Of a stretch of 64,000 nucleotides of DNA, positions 42,687 to 51,679 are shown one piece after another. The notes under the pieces are model-generated. The model was not told where the DNA came from. It made no database searches and saw nothing but the letters and a program-made list of their open reading frames with translations. Source of the DNA: JAXLWB01 sp046328715 (GTDB lineage Bacteria > Chloroflexota > Anaerolineae > Caldilineales > Caldilineaceae); assembly GCA_046328715.1 (NCBI GenBank), contig JAXLWB010000039.1:1-64000 (forward strand), in the 5' to 3' direction. Position 1 is the first letter of the stretch; every line of letters begins with the position of its first letter. Made by a program: the position numbers and the translations under genes.

Positions 42687-45449
42687 TCAATTGCGCAGCA
42701 AACCGAGCCCGCGGCCGCGAACAACTGCCTGAGTGCGACTTTGTACATTCAGTTTGCCAAAGATGTGGTTGATGTGGGTCTTGACAGTGCCAACGGTCAC
42801 GATCAAACGAGCCGCAATTTCCGTGTTGGAGAGCCCATCTGCTACTAATTGTAGTACTTCACGCTCGCGCTCACTCAACGTTTCGACCAGCGTTGGGGTG
42901 CTCAATCCATCAGGGCTGGCACTGGCAGGGAGAGATTTGGGATTTTCGGCGTTGGACTGCTCGGTTACCAATGCCGCATGCTCGACTGGTAGTTTGTGAG
43001 CAAAGCTGTCCAGTAGTTTATCAACATAGAGTGAGAGGCTCTTCTCTTGTCCATTCGTGGGCTGACCTGACATCCAGCCACGAAACACTACAAGCAACGA
43101 GCGCATGACCTCGCCTTCATCCACAAAGAGCCGGATGTAGCCTTCCTCGCCCAGTCCAAGTGCCTGGGCGAGTACCAACATGGCCTTCTCATGTTGTTTT
43201 TGGGCAGCATAGGTGACGGACTGCAAAATGAGAATCTCGATCAGGCTGCCATTGCGGCCATCCGAGGCGGCAGCTTGATGCAAATCCAAAAGCAGAGACT
43301 CGGCAACTGCGAGCCGGCCTTCCGCAATGCGCAAACGGGCCACTGTTATGTAAGCGGTTTCATCCAGATAAGGGAGCGGGGTAGGAGGATGATGCAGACC
43401 TTTACTCTCGGCCCAGCGGCTGGCTTCGGCTAGATTGCCCTGTGCGATCCAAAGCCGAGCCTGGGTACAAGCAGCGGAGGGCAGTGGCCAAAAACGGCTT
43501 ACTGCATGTTGTTGGAGCAATTGAATGGCTATACGAATATCCTCCTGACTGCCGGCCACATTGCCTTCGGTTTGGCGCAACCAGGCCCGCCAGACATGGC
43601 CGATAATCAGGATATGATGGTGGCCTCCCGCCTGCCCCAACCGAATCCCTCTTTCTAGGTATTGCGCTGCCGAGTCCAGATCATTACACTCGCGTAACAA
43701 GTCACCCATCGTCAAATAGAGAAAGCCAGTCGCCGGAAAATCCTGCCATTTGTGCCGCGCTACCAGTTCCAGTCCTTCCTGACAAAGCCGCAACGCCTGT
43801 TGTAGGTGCCCCTGCACACGCAGGATCTGCGCCTTGAGATAAATCGTTGGTAACGGCCCAATCAGTCGGGCCATATGACCGGTCGTTACGCTTTCACCCA
43901 GCAATTGGGAGGCTAGCCCAAGCTCACCTTGCAAATAATGGGCAAGCGCCAGATTCAGCGTGATCCTGGCGCGCAGCAACGTCGCTTGCTCGGGCAAATT
44001 GGCTAAGGCTTGCTTGGATATGGCAATCGCTCCAGCCAAATCACCTGCCTCTCGTAGTAGCCGGGTTTGCGTAATCGCAATCAGCCCTTGCACCTCTGCC
44101 GTCCGTTTACTTTCATCCGCAGCCAGCATCGCTTCAACAGCTTCCAGACCAGCCGCGGCCTGATTACTCTGCCCGCTGATATACAAGACCCATATATGAT
44201 AAAGGATTAATAACGGTCGGGTCTTGACCTCTGCCGCCGGTATGGCCGCTAGCCAAACGCGCAGGCGGGCGAATTCGCCGTGCAAAATCATCGACAGCGC
44301 AACCTGCTCTACCAACGTAGCAGCATGATCAAATGCCTGGGCAGTCAGGGCGTGATGGATTGCCTCGTCAATCAACTCTGCTTGCGCATACCAGATACTG
44401 GCGCGATGGTGCAGATCGGCCACGGACTCAGCGGATAGATGCTGCTGCAGCCGCTGGCGCAAAACATCTGCAAAGAGGTGATGATATCGATACCATTGGC
44501 GCGTGTCATCCAATGGGATGAGGAAGAGATTCGCCTCTTCTGTTTTCTCTAGAAGCTGCTGGCTGTCGCTTCGTCTCATTACAGCATCGCACAGGGGCGC
44601 GCTCAACCGGTCCAAGATCGATGTCTGCAAGAGAAAATCCAAAAGCTCTGTTGCACAGCGGTTCAGCACTTCTTCGACTAGATAACTAAGCACATGGCGA
44701 TGGCTACCGGAGAAGGCCCTGACAAATCCGGCGATATCGTCCCGCCCTTGCAGGGAGAGTGCTGCCAATTGCAGCCCAGCGATCCAGCCTTCGGTGCGCG
44801 TTTCCAGCGTTGTGATCTCTTCCGAAGTTAAGGTCAGGCCCATCACGTCATTCAGAAAGGTGGAGACTTCCGCCGGACGGAAGCGCAGATCGTCTACTCG
44901 GACTTCACTCAACAGGTTGCGCACACGCCAGCGCGCCAAAGGTAAGGGTGGATCCATGCGGCTGGTAATGAGCAGGCGGCACGAGGAAGGCAATCGTTCC
45001 ACGAAAAGAGCCAGGGCTTCGTGGATCGCTGGCGTCGTAATCACGTGATAATCGTCGAGGACAAGCACAAGCGGAGTCGTGAGCGTCCCCAGATCGTTGA
45101 GGAGCAGCGTGAGAATCGCTTTCGGTAAAGCAGCTTGAGGAGTATCCACCAATTCCAGTGCGCTGGAGCCAAGCTCTGACTGTTGGGTTTGCAAGGCGGC
45201 AATCAGATACGTAAGAAAGCGTACCGGATCATTATCGTCTTCGTCTAGAGAAAGCCATGCTACCGTCTGGTTGGTCTGAACGACCCATTCGCTGACCAAG
45301 GTAGTTTTACCAAAACCAGCCGGTGCTGCCACTAGGGTAACGGGTTGACCTCCGCCCGCGCTTAGCTTTGCTGTAATCGCTGGACGGGCGACCCAAGAGT
45401 GGCGAAGGGGCGGAATGTACAATTTTGTCTGAAGCAAGGGAAGGCGCAT
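42687..45449 (-). CDS. MalT-like LuxR-family ATP-dependent regulator
   Basis: 920 aa. An N-terminal STAND NTPase has the P-loop APAGFGKTT (about 42-50) and VLVLDDYHVITTPA as Walker B. A long helical TPR-like region follows (about 330-800). The C-terminal LuxR helix-turn-helix reads LSEREREVLQLVADGLSNTE, then KTHINHIFGKLNVQSRTQAV. Known: MalT-type regulators bind a sugar or other inducer, oligomerise with ATP and activate promoters. It faces the same way as the mannosidase upstream, with about 350 nt between them, so control of the glycosidase is plausible but unproven. A GGAG lies about 10 nt before the ATG. Confidence 0.9.
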   Translation of the reverse strand: MRLPLLQTKLYIPPLRHSWVARPAITAKLSAGGGQPVTLVAAPAGFGKTTLVSEWVVQTNQTVAWLSLDEDDNDPVRFLTYLIAALQTQQSELGSSALELVDTPQAALPKAILTLLLNDLGTLTTPLVLVLDDYHVITTPAIHEALALFVERLPSSCRLLITSRMDPPLPLARWRVRNLLSEVRVDDLRFRPAEVSTFLNDVMGLTLTSEEITTLETRTEGWIAGLQLAALSLQGRDDIAGFVRAFSGSHRHVLSYLVEEVLNRCATELLDFLLQTSILDRLSAPLCDAVMRRSDSQQLLEKTEEANLFLIPLDDTRQWYRYHHLFADVLRQRLQQHLSAESVADLHHRASIWYAQAELIDEAIHHALTAQAFDHAATLVEQVALSMILHGEFARLRVWLAAIPAAEVKTRPLLILYHIWVLYISGQSNQAAAGLEAVEAMLAADESKRTAEVQGLIAITQTRLLREAGDLAGAIAISKQALANLPEQATLLRARITLNLALAHYLQGELGLASQLLGESVTTGHMARLIGPLPTIYLKAQILRVQGHLQQALRLCQEGLELVARHKWQDFPATGFLYLTMGDLLRECNDLDSAAQYLERGIRLGQAGGHHHILIIGHVWRAWLRQTEGNVAGSQEDIRIAIQLLQQHAVSRFWPLPSAACTQARLWIAQGNLAEASRWAESKGLHHPPTPLPYLDETAYITVARLRIAEGRLAVAESLLLDLHQAAASDGRNGSLIEILILQSVTYAAQKQHEKAMLVLAQALGLGEEGYIRLFVDEGEVMRSLLVVFRGWMSGQPTNGQEKSLSLYVDKLLDSFAHKLPVEHAALVTEQSNAENPKSLPASASPDGLSTPTLVETLSEREREVLQLVADGLSNTEIAARLIVTVGTVKTHINHIFGKLNVQSRTQAVVRGRGLGLLRN

Positions 45450-45622
45450 GCAAGGCGTCTCCGCACCGAGTAATCACTGGCCATTGAAGTGGCTACAGTA
45501 TAGCATAGTCTATCCGCTTCGCAATCTTCAATAAAAGCGCTCGATTTGTCAGATTCGGGGAGATGTCATTGCGCAGTGGTCCTTTCCCTTTCTAGTACGA
45601 ACTTGGCAGAGTGATTTTGCAA

Positions 45623-45678
45623 TCTTCCGGGAAGGGTTTGCGCTTAAGAAGGTCCATGGCTAGAGCCTTCCCGGAAGA
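45623..45678. repeat. Perfect inverted repeat TCTTCCGGGAAGG/CCTTCCCGGAAGA (copy 2)
   Basis: The 13-bp arms at 45623-45635 and 45666-45678 are exact reverse complements. A degenerate copy is at 7905-7963, and the flanking words GACGATT/GATGATT are also shared. Confidence 0.7.
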
Positions 45679-45740
45679 CGATTGACCAACTACTTTGTTA
45701 AATATGCACTAGCAAACATGCTTGTTTGTTTGCCAAGCAG

Positions 45741-45758
45741 GGTTCCTACGGAATGACA
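45741..45758. repeat. Single arm of the TCATTCCGTAGGAA repeat family
   Basis: On the minus strand the bases read GTCATTCCGTAGGAACCC, matching the arms at 8398-8415. Confidence 0.45.
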
Positions 45759-45801
45759 AGTTCATTCACAAGTTTTCAGCAATCCACCAAGCGAACGAAG
45801 T

Positions 45802-48800
45802 TTACTCCTTTGCCACCGCCAAGCGCAGCGTGACAATCTCGTACGGGTGTACCTGGAAAGTCACGCCATGTTTGGTGAAAGAAAGCGCGCTCTGCTTCTC
45901 CTCCAGCAAATTGGCGCGCCAAGCAGCCGCTACAGCAAAGCCAGTGCGCAGTGTGATGGTTCCTCGTCGGCGTTGACATTCGTAGAGACGCACGATCAGG
46001 TCGTTGCCATCCTCAGCGATTTTGACGGTTTCAATCACAAGGTTCGGCTGATCGACTGCAAGTAGTGACTGAACCGTCGATGCAGCAGAGCCCTCGCCCA
46101 TTCCAGCGTAGACCAGGATCGGATCATTCAGCGCATAGGCAGCAGCGATGGTCGCATCGTTCCAGCGACCGCTGTGGGGCAGTAGGCTGTAGCTGAAGTG
46201 ATGTTCGCCCTGATCGGCTTCGGGGTCGGGCATGGTGGGGCTGCGCAGGAGGCTGATGCGCATCACATTGTCTTTGATGTCGTGGCCATACTTGCAGTCG
46301 TTGAGCAGGCTGACACCATAGTCACCCTCGCTCAGATCGACCCACTTTTGGGCGCAGGTCTCAAAGCGCGCCCAGTCCCAACTGGTGTTGCGATGGGTAG
46401 GCCGTTCGACGTTGCCCCACTGAATCTCGTAGGTGGCGGTCGGTGTCAGCACGTTGACCGGGAATGCAGCTTTGAGCATAATGTGACGTTCACGCCAATC
46501 GATGCTGGTGTCGATGTCCAACTGGGCGCTGTTGTGACGCAACGAGATGCGCTGGATATAGTCGCTGTGCAGAATGCGGCGATGAATCTCCAACGTAGCG
46601 CGCAACGGTCCCGTCTCCACGACCTCTACCCGGCTGGCAGCATCGGAGAGCCACTGTTTGTCCTCAAAGAAGATATCGACATCCCAGGCATCCCAGTTGA
46701 GCGGACGATCTTCGAAGGCTTGCAGTTGATTAGCGAAGCTGTGCTCGGGCAGCACTTCGCGCTCGTTGACCTTGTCGTAGATGCGGGTGATATTGCCTGC
46801 CGAGTTCAGTTCGACGCGTACGAAGTCGTTCTCTAGCAATTCCAGGCTGACAGTGAGATTACTGTTCGATGTCAGTGCGGCAGCCGAAACGATCTGCAAG
46901 ACGGTGACACTGTTGGGGGGCAGCGCACCAGCGTCGATCCAGGTGCTGTCTGTCGTAACTTGGGTGGGGACAGGTGTGCCATCAGCATGGCGCAATTGTT
47001 GACCAACCGGCAGCACTGTAGGCCAAAAGGCCAGATCGTTGCGAGTAAAGGATGTCGAGTTGATCAGCAAGAGCGAGTTGCTGTTGGGTGCCAATTTGGC
47101 GGCAAGGGTTTGTAGTGCCTCAGCTTTCACCCCTTCGGCCATCTCTCGTATTTCGCCATACTGCTGCTGCGAATCGACATAGACCTGATGGATGCTGCTG
47201 CCAGGGATGATGTCGTGGAATTGATTGAGACAGACCACTTCCCAAGCTTTGCGCAGCGTCTCGGTTGGGTAACGATAGGCAGGATCGAACAGGTGGGCGA
47301 AGCTGGCAAGGAATTCGGCATCGTGGAGCAGGAATTCACTCTTACGGTTGGCACGTTTGTTGCGACTCTGTGTGGTGTAGGTACCACGGTGCAATTCGAG
47401 ATAGAGTTCGCCGTTCCAGGTGGGCAAGCGCTCGCCCGACTCGGCCTCCAATTTACGGAAGAAGTTAGCCACCGAGTCTTGGCACATCTGCGGTGCTGAA
47501 GGGAAGTTGCGCAGTGCCTCGATGTTTTCCAACATCTCACGCGTTGGCCCGCCGCCGCCGTCGCCATAACCAAAGGCCATTAGCAGCGTCTTCTGTAACT
47601 CCTTCTGTTTGAAGTTGGTCCAGGTGCCGATCACCTGCTCGGGCGAGGCGTTGGCGTTGTAGGTGCTGGCATAGGCGCTGCCCGATTCAGGCGTCGTACT
47701 GAAGTGGGTGAGGACCTTGGTGCCATCCAGTCCCTGCCACCAGAAGCTATCGTAGGGCAGCCGGTTGTATTGGCTCCAGCCGATCTTGATGGTGAAGAAA
47801 TATTCCAGCCCTGCCTCTTTGATCAACTGCGGCAAATTCCAGGCGTAGCCAAAGACATCGGGCAGCCAAAGCACAGGCGATTCGGCCTCACGGCCAAAGT
47901 GTTGGCGGAAAAAGTTGCGACCGAGCAGAAACTGACGAGCCAGTGACTCAGAACCACTCAAGTTGCAGTCGGCCTCGATCCACATGCCGCCAATCGGCTC
48001 CCAACGTCGCTCCTGAATGCGCTGCTTGATCGCCTCAAAGAGTGCCGGGTAATCCTGGCGCACATAGTCGTAGAGTTGCGGCTGGCTCTGTGTGAAGTGA
48101 TAGTTGGGAAACTGTTCCATCAGGCGCAGCACGGTGTGGAAGGTGCGACCCGCCTTGCGCCGGGTCTGGTCCAGCGTCCAAAGCCAGGCGACATCGATAT
48201 GGGCGTGGCCAGTGGCAACGATCTCAACGGGTAAAGCAACGCCAGCCTTGGCGATACCTGCTTCAAGCTTGGCTAGTGCCGCAGGAATCGATGCATAAAA
48301 CGCGCTACCCAATGGCTCACACAGATCGACGGCATTGAAGGCATCGTCTAAGGCGTTAAGCAACTCGCCCTGCGCTGGCTCGTTGGCATCAAGGTGATCG
48401 GCGATTCCCAGCGCCACACGCGCTGTGATGACAAACTGGCGCGTGGCGGGATCGATCTGCACCACGGCGCAGGGGCGCATCAACAACTTGTGCCCAGGCT
48501 CGTTTTCGCCAAAGCCAAGCAAACCGGTCCAGCCGTGCAGTTCCAGCCGATGGGGTTGACCATCGCACCAGCGCTCGGGCAAGCGAATCTCCTGGTGATG
48601 GCGGTCGCCTGCGGCAAAGGGTTCGCCGTCGATATAGGCCAGCGTCTCGGGATGGCTAAAATCGCCAGCATCGCCCAGGGGCAGGTAGAGTGCAATTGGC
48701 TGATCATGCGACCAGTCGGCAGGGACGGTGAAGCTGCTGCGCATCATAAAGTTGATGTCGCGGCCACCCCAGTAGCTGTAGGGTTCGATGGTCTGCCACT

Positions 48801-48966
48801 CGTGACCGTTGCCCGCATCTCCCAGGAGCGGGGCGGCTTTGGGTTCGGGCACAGTGGTCATTTGTAAGGCAGGTAGCGGGTTGCGCAGCCGGTAGACGTT
48901 GGCTTCGATCACTTGCAGACGCTGGGCGATCTTCTGCGCAGTCCAGCGCGTTTTGTGGACTAACAT
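45802..48966 (-). CDS. GH38 alpha-mannosidase
   Basis: 1054 aa, a usual length for bacterial GH38. It starts MLVHKTRWTAQKIAQRLQVI behind AAAGGAAA. The zinc and substrate site is GHAHIDVAWLW (H254, H256, D258), and the nucleophile lies in LWLPDVFGYAWNLPQ (D370). A helical and a long beta-rich C-terminal domain follow, as in the family. Known: hydrolysis of alpha-mannosides with retention, usually for glycan breakdown. No signal peptide is seen, so it acts in the cytosol, presumably on imported oligosaccharides. A MalT-like regulator lies downstream. Confidence 0.93.
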   Translation of the reverse strand: MLVHKTRWTAQKIAQRLQVIEANVYRLRNPLPALQMTTVPEPKAAPLLGDAGNGHEWQTIEPYSYWGGRDINFMMRSSFTVPADWSHDQPIALYLPLGDAGDFSHPETLAYIDGEPFAAGDRHHQEIRLPERWCDGQPHRLELHGWTGLLGFGENEPGHKLLMRPCAVVQIDPATRQFVITARVALGIADHLDANEPAQGELLNALDDAFNAVDLCEPLGSAFYASIPAALAKLEAGIAKAGVALPVEIVATGHAHIDVAWLWTLDQTRRKAGRTFHTVLRLMEQFPNYHFTQSQPQLYDYVRQDYPALFEAIKQRIQERRWEPIGGMWIEADCNLSGSESLARQFLLGRNFFRQHFGREAESPVLWLPDVFGYAWNLPQLIKEAGLEYFFTIKIGWSQYNRLPYDSFWWQGLDGTKVLTHFSTTPESGSAYASTYNANASPEQVIGTWTNFKQKELQKTLLMAFGYGDGGGGPTREMLENIEALRNFPSAPQMCQDSVANFFRKLEAESGERLPTWNGELYLELHRGTYTTQSRNKRANRKSEFLLHDAEFLASFAHLFDPAYRYPTETLRKAWEVVCLNQFHDIIPGSSIHQVYVDSQQQYGEIREMAEGVKAEALQTLAAKLAPNSNSLLLINSTSFTRNDLAFWPTVLPVGQQLRHADGTPVPTQVTTDSTWIDAGALPPNSVTVLQIVSAAALTSNSNLTVSLELLENDFVRVELNSAGNITRIYDKVNEREVLPEHSFANQLQAFEDRPLNWDAWDVDIFFEDKQWLSDAASRVEVVETGPLRATLEIHRRILHSDYIQRISLRHNSAQLDIDTSIDWRERHIMLKAAFPVNVLTPTATYEIQWGNVERPTHRNTSWDWARFETCAQKWVDLSEGDYGVSLLNDCKYGHDIKDNVMRISLLRSPTMPDPEADQGEHHFSYSLLPHSGRWNDATIAAAYALNDPILVYAGMGEGSAASTVQSLLAVDQPNLVIETVKIAEDGNDLIVRLYECQRRRGTITLRTGFAVAAAWRANLLEEKQSALSFTKHGVTFQVHPYEIVTLRLAVAKE

Positions 48967-49003
48967 TGCGTTTCCTTTCGTCGTAATCGTTGTAAGATCA
49001 AAA

Positions 49004-49095
49004 GCACTACACAAAGGGCTCAAGAGGAGGCACGGAGAGCACAGAGAGGGGATCGAGAAACCCCTCTAGTGTCCTCCGTGTCCTCTGTGTAGTGC
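49004..49095. repeat. Long hairpin of CACGGAG/CACAGAG words
   Basis: The outer arms GCACTACACA (49004-49013) and TGTGTAGTGC (49086-49095) and inner arms AGAGGGG (49045-49051) and CCCCTCT (49061-49067) are exact, and the rest is imperfectly paired. Similar CACGGAGGACACAGAG-type repeats are widespread in bacteria. It lies upstream of the mannosidase start. Confidence 0.6.
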
Positions 49096-49114
49096 TGTAA
49101 TCGTTACTTTCCTT

Positions 49115-49478
49115 TTATTTATCTTTACCGCCCACAGCACGAAAGAAGCCGTGAAGAACAAAGGCGTCGGTGCGGTTGAGCAGGCGTTGATACTCGTTTT
49201 TGGCTTGCTAGAGCAAGGTTGGGGTCACAGTTTGCGCCTCAAGTAAATGTGGAGTAGCTTGCTGGAAGATCTCTTGGGCCCCGTTGACAGACTAACTTTC
49301 CTCGGCTTTACCAAAGAGCTTACGTTCCTCCAGCTACGACTTCAGTACTAATTGTGCGCCGAGTGGCGGCGACAACCTCGGGAGCATCGGTCGCATAGCC
49401 GAGCAGATCGGTAAACGCGAAGTAGCGCAAACCGGGATTGATGGGGTCGGGTTCCAACAGCCAATCGAGCGCACTCAT
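49115..49478 (-). pseudogene. Remnants of one or two decayed genes
   Basis: A GGAGGAG ribosome site and ATG at 49478 start a 52-codon frame reading MSALDWLLEPDPINPGLRYF, then TDLLGYATDAPEVVAA. It resembles the N-terminus of squalene-cyclase/prenyltransferase-like proteins of the pattern WLLExDPxVRYxxLxDLL-PEVVAAR, and stops at 49320. Further on, another frame keeps the tail NGAQEIFQQATPHLLEAQ and, after one stop, NEYQRLLNRTDAFVLHGFFR up to a stop at 49115. The second piece may come from the same or a different gene. Confidence 0.5.
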
Positions 49479-49583
49479 CTAGCTCTCCTCCTATGAACGT
49501 GCTATCACAACCCTCTACTCAGTGTGACAACAAATCAGTTGAACTGTACGACAGTACACACAACTTATAGACACGCTATTTAA

Positions 49584-49632
49584 ACATTGCACAATCTTCT
49601 GCAGAATCCAACCCTTGGAGATTGTGCAATGT
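49584..49632. repeat. Perfect 14-bp inverted repeat
   Basis: The arms ACATTGCACAATCT (49584-49597) and AGATTGTGCAATGT (49619-49632) are exact, with a 21-nt loop. The loop length equals that of the repeat at 1650-1716, hinting at a common design. It lies downstream of the bactofilin-like gene, close to octad words at 49655-49690. Confidence 0.65.
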
Positions 49633-49696
49633 CTCAGTGTCAGTTCTATTAGTGTTTCCTGTCCTATAGTCCAACTGTTTTACAGTCTTACTGCAC

Positions 49697-51055
49697 TTAC
49701 GTTGGCATCAACACCATCTTCGGTGTGACCGAGGCAGCTTTTGGGCGATTGCGGAAGATTAACCACATGGCACCAATGCCGATCATCGTTACAAAGAGAC
49801 CAACGACCAAGCCCAGGTATGGAATGCTGCGCACCAACACATAAAGTAGTACGCCCAGCACGAGCGACCAAGTGCGCTTTTCCGCTTGAGCAGGAGAAAG
49901 CTGGCGCATCAACCAATGACCCAATGGGTAGACGACCACCAGTTTGCTGCCATAGGCTAGTAAGAGCGTAAAGAGCGTGAAGGTAGTACCGAGTCCCGTC
50001 AAGCCGCTGAAAAAGACGCTCGTCGCTAAGCCAGCTAAGGTCAGACGACCGAGTCCAGCAGTGACTACAATCAGTAGAATGAAAGCCAGCCCAGCTAAAA
50101 TGTAGCCTACCACGGTTACGACAAAGCCCCACCCTGTGGATGCAAGTGGCTCATGCCAAACGTTATCCACAGCCCGATCAAACCATTTTGGAATCAGCCA
50201 AAGGGCCAGTGCGCCGAGGAGCAATAGAGAAACCAGTTGGCGTAGCCGTTCCCAAATCCAGGTCAGAACCAGATCCTGGGTTGTGCGCGGCGCGGTGATT
50301 ACGGTCGGGGCGGTTGTGACCGGAGCAGGCGTAAAGGCAACACCACCTTGTGGTGCGACCAGAATAGCGCTTTGTTGTTCAACCGGACTGCTGTAGTTGA
50401 GTTTGCCTGCAATCTGCGCATCTGAATTGATCTGAATGCCGGGTTGAAGTGGCGTTGGTAGATTTTGCCCAGCAAAGGCGAGGAAGAAGGGCGGCATTGT
50501 CCCCTCTTGTGGGCTGGCAACTGTCGTATCGACATCCCCGCCAACTTTGCCATTCAGTTGTAGAGCCGACAAACCAGCGCGCAGATCACGCTGAATTTCT
50601 CCGTTGATGATAGCCTGATAGCCTCCAACCATCACATCGCGTTGGACCACGCCCCCATGTTCGACGCTCACGCTGTAGCCACCAAAGAAGAGGTTACGTT
50701 CAACTTTAGCTTGCGAACCTAATATCAGCGATGCACCGCCACAGTAGAGCGATCCCTCCACAGTGCCATTGACCGTCAGCGATCGCGCGCCTGAAAGCAG
50801 ACTACCTTTGACGATGCCGTTGACGGTAACATCACCTCCGATGGCGACCAGATCACCGTTGACTGTGCCATTGACGACTATGGTGTTGCCCGTCAAGATC
50901 AGATCATCATCAACAACCTGATCTTTGGCGATGGTGAGTGCATTGCCTCCGCGAAAGTCAGCAGCAACTAGCGTGCCACTCACGCCGAGCAGCAATAAAA
51001 ACGTCACAAAGATGGCGAGCACCATGCGTCGACCTTGTTTGTTTTGCATTGACAT
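49697..51055 (-). CDS. Bactofilin-like polymer-forming domain with C-terminal membrane domain
   Basis: 452 aa. A signal anchor (RRMVLAIFVTFLLLLGVSG) is followed by a repeating beta region (about 50-190) with regular NGTVNGDLVAIGGDVTVNG-type units, characteristic of bactofilin/polymer-forming proteins, then a Thr/Pro linker and four to five helices (QLVSLLLLGALALWLIPKW onward). Known: bactofilins assemble into membrane-associated filaments that organise envelope or cell shape. Here the beta domain is predicted to be extracytoplasmic, unlike classical bactofilins. AAGGAG lies 5 nt before the chosen ATG; an upstream reading adds 54 residues without family character. Confidence 0.78.
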   Translation of the reverse strand: MSMQNKQGRRMVLAIFVTFLLLLGVSGTLVAADFRGGNALTIAKDQVVDDDLILTGNTIVVNGTVNGDLVAIGGDVTVNGIVKGSLLSGARSLTVNGTVEGSLYCGGASLILGSQAKVERNLFFGGYSVSVEHGGVVQRDVMVGGYQAIINGEIQRDLRAGLSALQLNGKVGGDVDTTVASPQEGTMPPFFLAFAGQNLPTPLQPGIQINSDAQIAGKLNYSSPVEQQSAILVAPQGGVAFTPAPVTTAPTVITAPRTTQDLVLTWIWERLRQLVSLLLLGALALWLIPKWFDRAVDNVWHEPLASTGWGFVVTVVGYILAGLAFILLIVVTAGLGRLTLAGLATSVFFSGLTGLGTTFTLFTLLLAYGSKLVVVYPLGHWLMRQLSPAQAEKRTWSLVLGVLLYVLVRSIPYLGLVVGLFVTMIGIGAMWLIFRNRPKAASVTPKMVLMPT

Positions 51056-51679
51056 AGTGACTCCTTTATGAAAAGGGGAGTGCCAAGTGGGGTAATTCCA
51101 CCCAGCGCGCTTTGCGGTCTCTGCCTTTTCAGACTTGAAACGGCACTCCAAGGCAACTCGAGACGCAGTCTCCCCTTCTTTACCATAGCAGGCTATTCTT
51201 GACGAGTCACTCGCCAACGTTACAGGGTTAGGACAGGTAAAGTGGATAGTGTTTGGTTTGGGTTAAGGGTTGGTGGTATTGAAAAGATTGGAAAGAACGT
51301 GGTGATAATTGTGCTCTACTGAATTTCTTCAGGGGTAAAAGCAGGCAGGTCGAGATGCGAGAGCGTATCCACTAGGGTTTCTGGCTAGATGACAACAAGG
51401 GAAGAAGAGGTTTGATATCTCATCCTGTGCGACGTAATCGACGGCTCAGCAACGGATGTTAACTTGCACGGCACCATTCACTTGGTCATTCCGAAGAAAT
51501 CCTAACCAGCTCGTATGAATCTTATTGTGCGACGCACCATCACAAACCACCCGATCAATTCGGCAGCGTAGCCGACAGTGCATCGCACATCTAGAAGATC
51601 TTTGTCCTCTGTTACCGCTGGTTCAATGCGCTTAATTTGTACGCTTCTACGAATACTCTCGCAAAGAGTGGGTCCCAAC
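51056..51679. other. Intergenic region
   Basis: About 620 bases between two minus-strand genes. There is one arm of the TCATTCCG repeat family at 51485-51502 and a 22-codon open stretch near 51316-51384 with protein-like composition, but no start or ribosome site. No gene was assigned. Confidence 0.5.
51485..51502. repeat. Single arm of the TCATTCCG repeat family
   Basis: GTCATTCCGAAGAAATCC differs from the arm at 8398 at a few positions. It is an isolated copy. Confidence 0.4.

Larger units (their letters stand above)
45450..45801. other. Intergenic region with short repeats
   Basis: About 350 bases between the mannosidase stop and the LuxR start hold no gene. The hairpin at 45623-45678 and a single arm of the TCATTCCGTAGGAA family at 45741-45758 are the only structures seen. 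Confidence 0.55.
48967..49696. other. Intergenic region holding a hairpin repeat, gene remnants and a second hairpin
   Basis: About 730 bases. They hold the 92-nt hairpin at 49004-49095, the decayed frames at 49115-49478 and the inverted repeat at 49584-49632. No intact gene was found. Confidence 0.6.

Noticed and set aside
51316..51384. 22-codon protein-like stretch (PETLVDTLSHLDLPAFTPEE) on the minus strand
   Set aside because: Closed by stops on both sides, no start, and too short to assign even as a remnant.
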